DNA of 64,000 bases. Origin: Bolinopsis microptera. Its lineage: Eukaryota > Ctenophora > Tentaculata > Lobata > Bolinopsidae. Below are positions 44,546 through 55,618 of the stretch, one piece after another; within the stretch, counting starts at the first letter, position 1, and each line of letters begins with the position of its first letter. The DNA lies in NCBI RefSeq assembly GCF_026151205.1, contig NC_087078.1, positions 15,517,118-15,581,117 on the forward strand, written 5' to 3'. Under the pieces are notes generated by a model. That model was given only the letters and a program-made list of their open reading frames with translations. It did not search any database and was not told where the DNA came from. The position numbers and the translations under genes are program-made.

Positions 44546-46070
44546 TACTCTTGCCGAAGGCAAAAAGATCGTATGGAATAAGTAATCGGGTTTGGATATA
44601 TGTGGTGGCTGGCCCGATGGACCTGCGGTGATGAAAAAAGTCTGCTCCTTCGAAATATAGACCACTCCACTATGCACTATAATTAAGTGTATAGGTGATA
44701 GGAAGCCTTTGTTATGATGCGCGCAACGCTAGCCATGAAATTGAATCCCACTCATTTATAAAAAACATTAGTGTTAGAGGTGCAGAACAGTGAACCAGAT
44801 TAAGACTTTAGCGATATAAGTGAAATGATCCCTGCGTCGATAAAACCGGAGACATTTTATTTCTTGGGTTACAGTTTTACCACTTTTTACTGCTCGAAAC
44901 TGTGAGAATCTTCATAAAATGTAGTCACTGTTGATGATTTACATGATTTATGAGTATTTACAATTTTCTTGGACACAGCATTGTCTGGAATTTAATTGGA
45001 TGTATTTTTATTGAACTGAATAAAACAGCAGAATAACTAATAAAATTAACTATATAGTATATACCCACATTCATGAAGTGTGGAGATACTCCAACGTTAA
45101 ATCTACGTGATGGAGGTTAAAGACATTTCACTTTAGAGTTAAAAATGTAGCCCTGCACTTTATAAGTTTGTAAGATCATATTTAACTAAACCTGACAACG
45201 CCCGAATTTTATCAATGGTCCACCACTCTGCACTCGAAAGTTTGCATGACTTATTGGCCCTTTTTAGGCGCTCCTACTAAATCGCTAAATAACTTGAAAG
45301 GATCAAGTTCCCCAATGTTGCTCCTGGTGGGAAAATGTTTTTTAACGATAAGATTTACGAACAGTTCGCAAAAAACTGAACGACTCTTTTTGAATTCCAG
45401 AGATAAGGCCTAGCCAGTTAGGTTTTCTGGGATCAAGCGATTATTTGAATTTTTAACTTATCTCTTTTATCAACGTCAAAAATTCCTCTTCACGTAGAAT
45501 AAAACTGGCAAAGGCCCTCTAGCATTTAGGAAGAATCCCAGCATCCGAATGTTGAGTCTAATTAAATTGTTAATTGCTTGACTAGGTAAAATTATGATAG
45601 ACTCTTAGATGTCTTTTAGCCCAAAGGCTATTCAATTATTATATAATTATTAATAACGATTTGAGGAGCTCTCTTTTAAAGGTAGGGTTCCGAATGGGCT
45701 ACTTTTCTCTTTGATCCGCCCTTCAATGACGTCACATTTCCTCTTCTCCTAATTCAACAATCCTCTCTACCTCTCTCTACCTCTCTCTGATCAGTCTCAT
45801 CTCTCTCGATATGACAATTGGGACCAAGTCACATTACACATGTCATGCTACTAGAACATAATTTAGCCTGTATACTAAAGTATTTGTTAAAATGAAATAT
45901 CAAAAATTGTAATGATCAAACATTTTGAATCATAATCATCACAATAATGCGACTTATAAACAACTTTTCGATCCGGATATTACACCGACCAAAGCCTCAC
46001 ATTACTTATAACCTCTACTCTTCGAAACCAAAACAAAGAAACAACAAGTTTATATAGTTCTAAAGTAGTC
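44546..46070. other. Intergenic, downstream of the BTB gene
   Basis: AT-rich, no gene recognised. A short 'ctctctac' simple repeat lies near 45770. Some of this may be 3' UTR of the minus-strand BTB gene. Confidence 0.45.
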
Positions 46071-47681
46071 TTAGACACTAACCCAGAGAACTGAGAATCG
46101 TATACTGTCTTGTACTTGTAGTTGTCGTTGTAAGTCTTCCCTCATGCCCATATCATATTGTAATTGATATGGGCAACCGGGAATACCATGTAGACTCATA
46201 CCCATATTAGATTGGGCATGTGCAGGGTTGACCTTTACAAGTGCATCGCCATTACAATACAGGAATTGTTTGAGGGTTTTGTAAGCGCTGTCTGGATCAC
46301 AGTAGAGAGGAAGTCTAGTTGAATTCCAATGATTTTCTGCTTTTTCGTAAACGTTTTTCCAAGCGTAGACGTACATATGGTAGTTCCCGAAAGATTTATC
46401 ACAGCTAACTTTTGGGATTCTATCCTGGTACAGAGTAACACTAACAGTAAACTGATTTTGTACAGATAATTGCAATACAATTTCTTCGCCGAAGGTAGCT
46501 GCGGTCGAAATTACACTGAAACTTTGTCGATCTTTCGTGATCTTACTGATTGCGTTATATTGGTTTGGTAGAATTTTCAGCATATCCATAGCATTCTTTA
46601 CATAGCCCGTACAGTATGCTTGAACGTTCATGTTCTCCGGCGGGTGTCCTGACCAATGATGGATAGCTTTTGAGAGAATTTTTTGAACAATATCCATGTC
46701 ATACGACGATTTATTGGCTGCAAGCCAAGACAGGAGACACTCTATGACACAAAACTGGTCTGATTTATCTGTAAATGCCGTAGAAAGCACATACATTCCC
46801 TCTGCATCAAGAATCTTCCAGCACGAGTAAAGACTACCACATTCTTTCATGAATCTTAATGACTGTAGCACGGTTATTTTTTCATTAATTTTCATCTTAT
46901 ATCTGTTTAAATGCTTGTATTCCTTCAATGTTATACTGTCAAAATCTTCCATTTTCTCAAAAAGTTCTTCAAATTTAGTCCGAGAACATAGGGACATTAC
47001 ATTTGAAATTTCTGGTTTTTCAAACGAATCCAATAAAAGTTTGTAGTTGGACTGGTCTAGGAGCATATTGACCCACGGAATATAATCCGGGATAAGATCT
47101 TGATGAAGCAGTATAGTTAGTAGTTCCTTCTTGTCTACAACTCCTGAGATAACATCGTCTATGGCACTGTCAAGGTTCTTGTACCGTTCATCAGTGCTAT
47201 CTGGTACGATTATTTTGGGTAGGTGTTGTGCGAAGAACAACCTACACGGTTTGTAAATCTCTTTTTTTGAGCACGTCCACTTGCCTTCAATGGCCTTGGT
47301 GGCAACCATAGAACCATTGATCAACAAGCCTGCATTGTCCAAATTCCATATATTTTCGGACATCCAATCCAAGACCTGCTTTCGAGCTCCAGGAATGTCA
47401 AAAGCTACCATGAACTTGAGAATATCTTGGAAGTTTTCCTCAGTAAGACTGACTGAACCACCATAAAGAATGGTCAAACATTCTCTGACGTGTTTGTTGT
47501 CTGTAAGGAATAATTCATTGTCCTCTTTTATATACTCTCTAAGCACAGAACTATGTTGGGCTAATAACACTGCACTGCATTTAATAATTTCAGATTCCGT
47601 TACAATCTGAACTGAATCATTAAATTCATCCTTTTCCAGGAAGTACGTGAAATCATTGTTGAACTCGAGCTTCACTGCCAT
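46071..47681 (-). CDS. BTB/POZ-domain protein, 536 aa
   Basis: A single long exon with an ATG at 47681 and stop at 46071. Residues about 20-110 form a BTB/POZ fold: 'DSVQIVTESEIIKCSAVLLA', then 'HSSVLREYI', 'LTDNKHVRECLTILYGGSVS' and 'ILKFMVAFDI', ending in an alpha-helical 'VLDWMSENI' segment. Residues 110-340 are helix-rich, BACK-like in position but not clearly in sequence. Residues 390-536 carry a beta-rich stretch ('FSVISTAATFGEEIVLQLSV', 'NQFTVSVTLYQDR') of unknown family. BTB domains mediate dimerisation and often recruit CUL3 ligases; that role is not shown here. No Kelch repeats or zinc fingers. Just upstream of the ATG, 'aatcgctgcag' then AGATGG looks like a splice acceptor, so a 5' UTR exon probably lies further right. 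Confidence 0.85.
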   Translation of the reverse strand: MAVKLEFNNDFTYFLEKDEFNDSVQIVTESEIIKCSAVLLAQHSSVLREYIKEDNELFLTDNKHVRECLTILYGGSVSLTEENFQDILKFMVAFDIPGARKQVLDWMSENIWNLDNAGLLINGSMVATKAIEGKWTCSKKEIYKPCRLFFAQHLPKIIVPDSTDERYKNLDSAIDDVISGVVDKKELLTILLHQDLIPDYIPWVNMLLDQSNYKLLLDSFEKPEISNVMSLCSRTKFEELFEKMEDFDSITLKEYKHLNRYKMKINEKITVLQSLRFMKECGSLYSCWKILDAEGMYVLSTAFTDKSDQFCVIECLLSWLAANKSSYDMDIVQKILSKAIHHWSGHPPENMNVQAYCTGYVKNAMDMLKILPNQYNAISKITKDRQSFSVISTAATFGEEIVLQLSVQNQFTVSVTLYQDRIPKVSCDKSFGNYHMYVYAWKNVYEKAENHWNSTRLPLYCDPDSAYKTLKQFLYCNGDALVKVNPAHAQSNMGMSLHGIPGCPYQLQYDMGMREDLQRQLQVQDSIRFSVLWVSV

Positions 47682-47699
47682 CTCTGCAGCGATTGTTCT

Positions 47700-48063
47700 G
47701 CCTTCAATCTAATGAAAGACGGTGATTTAAAAATACATAAAACATGCAGTGCAACACACCCTTCAGCCAGGATCCAGTGTCGCACAGAACGAAATACTAT
47801 TAACTAGCTCTGTGCACCCCGAATAATGCATCCAGATAGAAGCTAAAGCTCGTGTCCACAAATATCAAATGTGTAGCAGGCAACATAACAGTTTCATAAA
47901 GTATATATTATATATACTTACTATATATATTAGTTATATATACAACTACATGACCGAGTGAGGAAACACGGAAAAAAGTGTCCTATCTAATCGAATTAGA
48001 CCTCCTATTTGAGATAGATCTGCTTCTATAAATATTAAAAGATGGAAACAACAACATATTATA
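47700..48063. other. Upstream region of the BTB gene
   Basis: Should hold promoter and/or first exon of the minus-strand BTB gene. Contains a TATATATA-rich tract near 47900-47945. No element is identified. Confidence 0.4.
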
Positions 48064-48829
48064 TACAGGGTGGGCCAAAAGTTAGTGTGCAAACGTGGGC
48101 CTTAATAGCTCAGTCACTGAGTGCCCAATTGAAATAATTTGTTTTGGTATGACTTACTACCAGTACCACCACTGGTTCGAGAAATTTGTCAAATCGAAAC
48201 ATATTTGTGTTCATTTTTTTCAAAAGAAGGTTCATTTTCGCATTTATTTGATAGTTTGGATAGTCGGATCGAGCCAAATTTTATTGAATTGTGTTTGGCC
48301 ATTTAAATTACGTTTGCCCTGAAAAAATGAGAGTTCTAGCTTCTCAGATGACCGAGATATGAACCTTAACGAGGTTATTCATTACGTGTGATCAGGTGAT
48401 TGGCTTACCTGATCACGTGATTAGGTGACCCCGTTAACCAATTATGGGAATCGTTAAGGCTGCCCAATTAAGGTGTCATGTCACGGTATCACATAATCAC
48501 CCAGTCAATTTTGTTAACGAGATACTCAAAATGCTTGATAACTTCGTCATTTCTAATCCGTTTCACGTCATTTTTTCAGATCAGATGCAACATTTAATAA
48601 TCTACCGTCTCTGAAAAAATTAGACATCTAGCATGTTCGAGGAGAACAATATAAGTGTTTTAATATTGAATGGGCGTGGTCTAAAATAATTGAATTTTCA
48701 AATTTTGGTTACGGAATCCTCGAACCAGTAGGTATAGTAAACCATCTGCAAAGCAACAACCCTCAAATATAAAACACGGCGGAGGTATAAGACCCAACGT
48801 TTGCACACTGACTTTTGGCCCACCCTGTA
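48064..48829. mobile_element. mariner-type MITE with TA target sites
   Basis: The 762-bp element spans 48066-48827, flanked by TA on both sides. Termini CAGGGTGGGCCAAAAGT and inverse ACTTTTGGCCCACCCTG continue as inverted repeats of about 35 bp with two differences. The TA flanks and GGG(T/C)G...CCAAAAGT ends fit Tc1/mariner/IS630 elements. No transposase reading frame. The interior has the mirrored words 'gatcaggtgattgg' and 'acctgatcacgtgatta' near 48395-48425. Confidence 0.82.
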
Positions 48830-50103
48830 CATTTGATATAGTGAATACGCAAACATAATATACAACAACAAGATACAAGGGGCAGGTCTCTCCCACAAGT
48901 TGGGATGGCCTGAGGTGCTTCTCTCATAAACATAATATATACCGGTACTAACAATAAACTGAACTTCTGTATGTAATTCGATCCATATGTTGCACTTGAC
49001 TAGTGTCAGTGACTACTTGTCACCGTCAGTCGTCACCGCTCCATGTTGTACATATCACATCATCCTCTAATACATAAATACATACTGGTAAGTGGTAACA
49101 CGACTTCTGTCCGACAGCGACTCTTGTCCGACAGCACTTTTTTGTGTTTGAAGTGATATCTCAAATTTGGCACATAGAAATTCACTCAAACTGGCACAGA
49201 TTATTCGTTTTAAAGCTTTCTTACTATCTGGAAAGTTTCAAGAAAATCGTATAGTTGGATCCCCAGATATATGCCCTGGTACCAGTACTGCACTGCAAAC
49301 CACCGATTTGGAGAAATTTTACTGTCTGATATTGCTGTTACCTGGTTGTGCGATGATAAGCAGTTCAAATTGAATGTTACTATTTCGCTGTATCTGCAGG
49401 AAAGAATCCAAAAATTAATCAGCGAATCCTTCAAAAACTACAATTTTTTGTCTATACAATGAAAGATGATTATTTTTCGAGCGTGCTAAATCTGTAAATC
49501 ACTCTACAGTCTACAGTCGATCTTCGAGATTTTTCTAAAAGGGCCCCCCGGACAGTTGAGACCAACTTAAATCAATGTATTTTCGGACGATGATTCCGAA
49601 TCACCCTCATGACCATATAATCTAGGGTTAAAATGCTCCCCTGGCGAAAAATTGTTTCGATCGCACGTGATATGACCATTTAAGGAAGTTGGTCTAATTT
49701 CACGTTAGGGTTAGGGTTGGTACTACTAGTACTACTAGAGTTGGTTTAATTTAAAATTAAACAGACGGCTTGACCTCGCGCTCGACATTAAGCATATGAT
49801 TTGCACGCGTACGGCGCATTCCAATGTTCAAGCAGCTAGCACGTGACACGATTCAGCCAATCAGAGTACAGGAATCCGCAAAGTTAAAGTTGCAAACTTT
49901 TGATCGGCCCAAAATGGGACTTTTCTGGAGATTTTGAGATAACTTAACAACTACGTTGTCTTAAATTTTCCTCCTGGGGAGGTAACGTTACTTTTACAAG
50001 ACGAACATGTTACAAAAAACCGGAAGTCTCTAACTCTTTTACTTTCAAAGTTAGGTCCCATCCAGTAAGGGTTTCTGGGTCCATGCTTAAAGCATCACAT
50101 CAG
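48830..50103. other. Intergenic, no gene recognised
   Basis: Two overlapping 68-74-codon frames at 49167-49434 on opposite strands show no domain. 'gttagggttagggttgg' at 49703-49720 is only a short telomere-like run. Nothing else is recognised. Confidence 0.4.
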
Positions 50104-50614
50104 TAATACCTGCTTTTTGAAAACAATTTTTTATTTGACCATCTCCGGCATTTCAGTGTTAATTTTTACAAGATGTCAGTGGTGCACGCCGCCGCCGAGT
50201 TTTTGCTCACACCGCCACGCCGAAGAATAAATTAGCGGCGGTGTGAAAGTTAATTTTCAATTGTATTTGAGAATTTTGAAGTTTCTTGGCACCACGTTTG
50301 ACTGTCAGTTTTGCTGCTCGTATGAGTATGACGTTGTGGGTTGCTACCATTCGCCCGTGTCCTGGACTCCAGTAGTAGTACTAGGCTATATAGACATAAT
50401 AAACGGTTTTACAGACTGAAATTGTTCACCGCCCTTAATCGGTATTAGATCGAAATTTGTTTGACTATTTATTGAATTTTATGCATAAACTTTGTGCTCC
50501 GATCAGTATTGGGCTGATTCGTACTTGGCCCTTCGATTTATCAGCGCTAGAATTTGATCGTTCTGTAACTGTAAGCTGCCATACTTTCGGCTTCGCTACC
50601 ATTGATTTTTCCTA
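50104..50614 (+). repeat. ~0.5 kb dispersed repeat, copy B
   Basis: Parallel to 43983-44545, with small deletions. Its left flank 'atgcttaaagcatcacatcagtaat' resembles the left flank of the palindrome array at 36655-36682, which suggests it represents the site without the array. Confidence 0.78.
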
Positions 50615-50831
50615 GTCGCATTTGGGCAGCAGATTCGGTGGTTTTGACATTGTTAAGTTTTGCGAGTTTCGGACAGCTTCCTGAGTACTGTGTATTAATC
50701 ATCCGTTTTCTTAACCATTCACGTTCAAATAAATCAACCATAAACTGAAACTGGAAGCCAAAGCGGTATTTTGAGGCCCATCCCGTACAGAGACTGCATT
50801 TATGTTCGACAGCACTTTGGCAGCACTTCAA
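50547..50831 (-). other. Unrecognised 94-codon open frame
   Basis: Protein-like composition ('CCQSAVEHKCSLCTGWASK', 'FMVDLFEREWLRKRM', 'GSCPKLAKLNNVKTTES') with several Cys. No family is recognised. The 3' third overlaps repeat copy B. It may be an exon or a transposon fragment. Confidence 0.25.
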
Positions 50832-51233
50832 ATTTTGAATTGAAGATATTGTTTGCTTTTTTAAGGAAATAAACTTATAATCTGCGCCGTAATAAAATAA
50901 AAAAGTTCATTTTCCGAATATCTAACAGGTAAAGTAATGAAAGTATAAAGTTCGAACAAATATTGAAAGTGAAAATTACACATTATAACTGCTAAAACGA
51001 TTATCCATTAGTGCGTTTGATTCTTAGACTAAAACTTTAAAGACTGCATGAAAAAATCAGTCCCTGAATGGTTTGTACGAGGTGCAGAACAAATACCGGA
51101 TACAAGAAACATTAAGTGTTAAAAGTAAAAATCACATATTATGTGAACTGTGAAGGAGATTTATCACATTTATCCTAGGAAGAGGAATTAGAAATTGATA
51201 CCCATCTGTGTTATTTAAGAATGTGTGTTACCA

Positions 51234-51517
51234 CCCTGTTTCAGTGGCGTAACGAAAGGCCCTGCTGACCCCGCTGTGCAGGGGGGCGCCGTCTTAGGGG
51301 GGCGCCAAATCGTCGTTTGAATGTGGGACAATTTCGAAAACTTAACTAAAGTACTAGCAAAACTGCGCGTTTTGCTCTAGATACACACTTTTTTAGAGAT
51401 TTTACTGGCGTATTCTTTAAAATCACCTAATTTGTTCAATTTTAGGGAGGGGCACCAAAAGGGGAGGGGGCGCCAACAGGGGGGGCCAACAGGCAACGTT
51501 ACGCCACTGCCCTGTTT
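51234..51517. mobile_element. hAT MITE, 268 bp, with perfect 8-bp TSD
   Basis: The element spans 51242-51509: CAGTGGCGTAACG at the left, CGTTACGCCACTG at the right. Exact target duplication 'ccctgttt' at 51234-51241 and 51510-51517. The subterminal 'ggggggcgcc' words match the ends of the 4.53 kb hAT element at 16869, so that family could have mobilised it. Confidence 0.93.
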
Positions 51518-52051
51518 ACTGAAACATAGAAAGATTTTGTGGGTATGTTTGTTTTGCGTTCTGCATTTACGAGGAAATCATAACTTAGTTACCTGGTAGG
51601 ATTACAAAAATGAAAATTCAACCATAAACTATGTTATGCTATGTTTCTTAATGGTAATAATCTAATATGTAGATAGAGTCAGTCAAGAAATCGAAACAAA
51701 AACAGTAACCCATGCCCATTTCAGATAACGTTAAACGAAAATTGTTCACACTTCTATGTAACTCTACCAATTAAAAATCATAAAAATGTACTAGAATCAA
51801 TTAACGCAGGTTGAAATCTCTTGAGGACTCAAATGAACGGTCCCAATATGTAAAAATGATAGATCAAACATTTTAATTTGCCATTCTGATAATGTACATT
51901 GCACAACACTTTACATTTTTATTGTCGTCACAAAATTGACAAATCGCTATTATTATTATCATCATCATCATCCCGATTAACCACAAAATAAGAAATCGTT
52001 TTAAAATTTCCGGATCACACGTCCTGCTTTTGCAAACTAAAACCAAATTTT
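51518..52051. other. 3' region of the sorting nexin gene
   Basis: AT-rich and non-coding. Minus-strand AATAAA (TTTATT on plus, near 51916) could be its polyadenylation signal. Confidence 0.4.
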
Positions 52052-52554
52052 CTAAAAATCTTTTAATAATTCCAGTCCCTTGGTCAGCTCACTGATAATG
52101 GACTGAGAGTGACGAATTTGAAGTTCTGACATGTCAACCAGGTGTTTCCGGTATGTTTCCAGTCGGCGATTCTTGAACGTATCCAGTTCTACAGGAGGAT
52201 TTATTAATTATCATTGATTATCATAACTTTCAGTTAGATCAGATAAGCCTCTCACAATAAAAATAAAAGTAAACACTATAATTATTTGTGGCTGACCTTT
52301 TCAGTGATTCAAGTCCGGGCTAATTTCTTTTGAGAATAGATTGAAACTGACGGTATTTAAGGACGATTAACAAGCAGAAATTTCAAGAATTCAAATAGCA
52401 TTCCTTACCCGTCTTAGCCATATCTGATATCGATTCAAATCTGATCTTACAGTCCTCAACGTAAGCCTCTGCTGTGGGGATATCTTTAAATTTCTTCTGT
52501 GCTTGTTCCAGTTTCCCTTCGGCTATTTCCTTGTCAGCAAGCGCGCGTCCTCTC
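52052..52554 (-). CDS. Sorting nexin SNX5/6/32-like, last two exons (BAR domain C-terminus)
   Basis: Penultimate exon 52409-52554 (AG before, GTAAGG after) and last exon 52052-52188 (TAG stop at 52052-52054); the phases join. The ~93 residues read 'GKLEQAQKKFKDIPTAEAY', 'RFESISDMAKTELDTFKNRR', 'LETYRKHLVDMSELQIRHSQ' and end 'LTKGLELLKDF'. The pattern EL..FK..R...(F/Y)RK.L..M.E..I.H......L..GL.L.K is the C-terminal helix of the BAR domain in SNX5/SNX6/SNX32, which dimerise with SNX1/2 in endosome-to-Golgi sorting. The PX domain and first BAR helices are not found up to the MFS gene at 53378, so the rest is either further right (the MFS gene then lying in an intron) or missing. Confidence 0.8.
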
Positions 52555-53377
52555 CTGAATAGTGTTAAGGTAAGAGGTATGTAATTTAAATGATATCGAG
52601 CACAGTTACCATCTTTAAATTTAAGATAAATAAAGTAGTCTGTTCATCACAAGCCGTGAAATCATGCTCCATCTGCCACTTTCAAGATTATTTGTAGATG
52701 AAATTTAGCCAAAAAAGACGGCATATGATTTAACTTTTAAGGTACCGTACATATAGTAAGTAACACTTCGCCGGATTTAAGTCCAGAGGGGGTAAAGGCT
52801 CAAAAAAATTTAACTGCTTAACTTTTTTTTGATAATTGAGGTTAACCGATTCTTAAAAAATTAATTAAACAACATTAAGGTTACTAAAATTGAGTTTAAG
52901 ATGTTATTTCACTCCAAGAAAAGGCCCCCGGTCAGCATTTCCAAACCCGCTCTTTCCACTCGGCTGCTGACGTCATAATATGTGAACGCTCCCAACCCAC
53001 AACTCAATTGTTCAATATTCCTGCGCAAACTATCAGTATAATCATAACTGTAGAATGTCCCTCATCACGTCGAGACCAATGGAATGGTCAATGGACATAA
53101 TTAGTTGGTGCATAATAATATTATTTATTATAAAAGTTATTAAGAGTTTACAATTGAAATTTGTATCTGATGAGGGCGGTAGTAAAGTTGACCACAGCTA
53201 TGCTTAATAAACCATATCATTTACAATTTAGTACTAAACTTTGAACTTATTTTCGATTTTTCACGTTTTGAGTAAGCCTTGAGTTGATCAGTACGATAAG
53301 GTAACTCAGAATGTAAATACATTTCATTTTGGTTTACGATTTTAATTTCACTCAGTAATAGGATAATTAAGCAGCCC
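52555..53377. other. Spacer between sorting nexin exons and MFS gene
   Basis: No further sorting nexin exon is recognised on the minus strand. AT-rich, no repeat identified. It probably holds the promoter of the MFS gene. Confidence 0.4.
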
Positions 53378-54715
53378 ATGGAAATGTCCGACGAAAAGGA
53401 ACTAACCATGAAATCAGGAGCAGCAGCAACTGCAATCACGGTAACCATGAAATCATCTTCCACTGGTACATCTCCACAATCCAACTCTTGGACTAAACAG
53501 GACTACCTGATGGTCTCACTGGCGGTAATGATAAAGATCGGTGACGGTGTCGAGGCTTACCTCCCCGGAGTCATCACGCAGAAAGTTTCGTTTGAACTCG
53601 GTATATCAGATTTTCAAGAGGGAATCCTAGCTGTGATACTCTTTTTGTTCTGGTCAATCGCAGTCTTGGTATCACTCTGGACTTCAGAAAGATTTGGGGA
53701 AAGAGTCACATTGCTTTTGTCACTCTATCTGTCCATAGGGTTCGCTATCCTGTGTGCGGTGGTTCCTAATTATTATACCCTCCTTCTCTCACGAGCCTTA
53801 ACCGGTATCTGTATTGGTTTGAACGATGGTACTATTGGCATATTCCTCGCCAAGCTCCTTTCCTCCAAAGAAGTACTTACCCAAAGTTCCTTTATAGCAG
53901 AAGGTCTTGCTACTCCAGTCGGTGGAGCTTGGGTTTCAGTGCTCGGGTGGCTCCTTCTAGACCTCGTCAACTGGAGAGTTTTCGTTCTGCTCACTTCTAT
54001 CCCACTCTTTGTCCCTCCAATCATCATGCTTCACTTTTGCATCGTTGAAAAGCCGGAGAGAGGAGAAAGTGAGCCAGTTGAGGAGATTAATATTGTTCCG
54101 ACTGAAACTGCCAGCCTAGTCAGCACAGAACCACTGAGTCTCCTCAATTTTACCAATAGGGTCATAAAATCAAGTCTGTTTTTCTTCTCCAACCTTTGCG
54201 TTGGATATGGATGTATTATTCTTCTTCCATGGCTGATGAGAAGTTACAAGAAACGTCTTTCTCTTGAAAATGAGGAAATAGTGCAAGGTAACGATTTTCT
54301 AATACTGGTGGCAGTGAATGGTGCTAACGTGATAGGGAGACTCATAGGGTATTTCCTGTGGAGTCGAGTAAAGTTCCTGATCCTGCAATTTACGGTCACA
54401 GCAACAATAGCTTTGAGCTACGGTCTTATTCTGGCAGATCCGGGCCTGATAGCTTCAGTGGTGCTGTTAGGGCTCGCAAAGTTTTGTTACTCTATACAGG
54501 CTGTAGAGGTTGCTATATATTAGCATACGATTACGGTTATTACGGGAAGTCACGGTGGGAGCTGGGGATTAACATAACCATGGCTTGTGGAATGTGGAAT
54601 GATAGGGAGCATGTTAGGGACCTCTCTAGCTGCATTCCTGAATCCGTACACCGCAGTTGTGACCACCTTAGTGATAGTGTGTGTCGAGCTGAGCTGGTGG
54701 TCATCTGCTTTATGA
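53378..54715 (+). CDS. MFS transporter, SV2/SVOP-like, C-terminus frame-broken
   Basis: The intact frame 53378-54523 (381 codons, ATG) has a cytosolic Ser/Thr-rich head (1-40), then MFS helices from about residue 43. 'KIGDGVEAYLPGVI' (53-66) is TM1; 'WTSERFGERVTLLLS' (101-115) is a degenerate MFS motif A loop; 'SRALTGICIGLNDGTIG' (138-154) is the R..xG..xG signature of TM4; 'LVNWRVFVLL' (196-205) precedes TM6. A central loop (222-262) separates the halves. After the TAG at 54521-54523 the missing C-terminus continues in other frames: 'AYDYGYY ... INITMACGMW', then 'MIGSMLGTSLAAFLNP' and TM12 'VTTLVIVCVELSWW', ending at TGA 54713-54715. Two indels within about 90 bases explain this. It is either a young pseudogene or assembly error. 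The substrate is unknown. Confidence 0.78.
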
Positions 54716-55392
54716 AGGAACGATTCTAATAACTTCAAGGACTGAGTGTTTGTAAAGAGTGATACTTTTTACCTTTTACGTAAGCTATAATTTCTTTGGT
54801 TGTATCGGAACAGTTTTATTTACGTGACCACTCTTTCACAGTTTATTATTAAGCTTTCAAGCAGTAAAATATTTTGTTTTCTGTATTCTTTCAGACTTCT
54901 ATTTAATATAAGTCTAGTTATACATTATTTTATCATATTTTATTTATCTAAGTTGAAGTATTGCCAAATCCCAGTTCAATTTGTAACGGAGTTTTATATT
55001 AACAGGAAACGATGTAACAGAGTCGATATATTTTAATGTTGCCATGGGGTGCTAGTCCCCATACTATACATCGTAGTCCGGTAGTTTCATTGCGCCTTAC
55101 ATGACACATTGACATTGCATTGGACACAAAACTATTTTATAGAAATAATTTACTATTGAAGAAAAGCAACTATTAACTACACGGTAATCCAATTACAAAT
55201 TATTTAAATAATCAATAGGCCAGTCAATCACATGTTTACCTCAAAAACTTAATCGTAATACTGGGCAAATGATTTATTACATGTACAACAATGTATTGAT
55301 AAACCAATCCAAGTGTAATATGGTCTATAGCGAGGTTAACAATCATATTTTTACTACTACCACAATTAGATATCATGATAGTTAATCTCATT
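54716..55392. other. AT-rich spacer up to the assembly gap
   Basis: No gene recognised. Confidence 0.45.
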
Positions 55393-55492
55393 NNNNNNNN
55401 NNNNNNNNNNNNNNNNNNNNNNNNNNNNNNNNNNNNNNNNNNNNNNNNNNNNNNNNNNNNNNNNNNNNNNNNNNNNNNNNNNNNNNNNNNNN
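55393..55492. other. Assembly gap (100 N)
   Basis: Exactly 100 N, the usual placeholder for a gap of unknown size. Confidence 1.
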
Positions 55493-55618
55493 GCTATTTC
55501 CAGTTGGTAAATACTAATTTCGATTAAGGTCCAACTTTTTAAGTGTCACTTTAACGTGATACTTAAAATTCTTCCTTTAAGGTCGTACTTTAAGCAAATT
55601 TGGTAAATACGGCCCTAA
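55493..55618 (+). mobile_element. Right end of another Harbinger copy, cut by the gap
   Basis: The 126 bases immediately after the gap are identical to 56703-56828, ending 'ttggtaaatacggcccTAA'. It abuts the next copy at 55619 with a shared TAA. Confidence 0.85.

Noticed and set aside
49703-49720. Interstitial telomere repeat
   Set aside because: Only about two and a half TTAGGG units; expected by chance in a window of this size.
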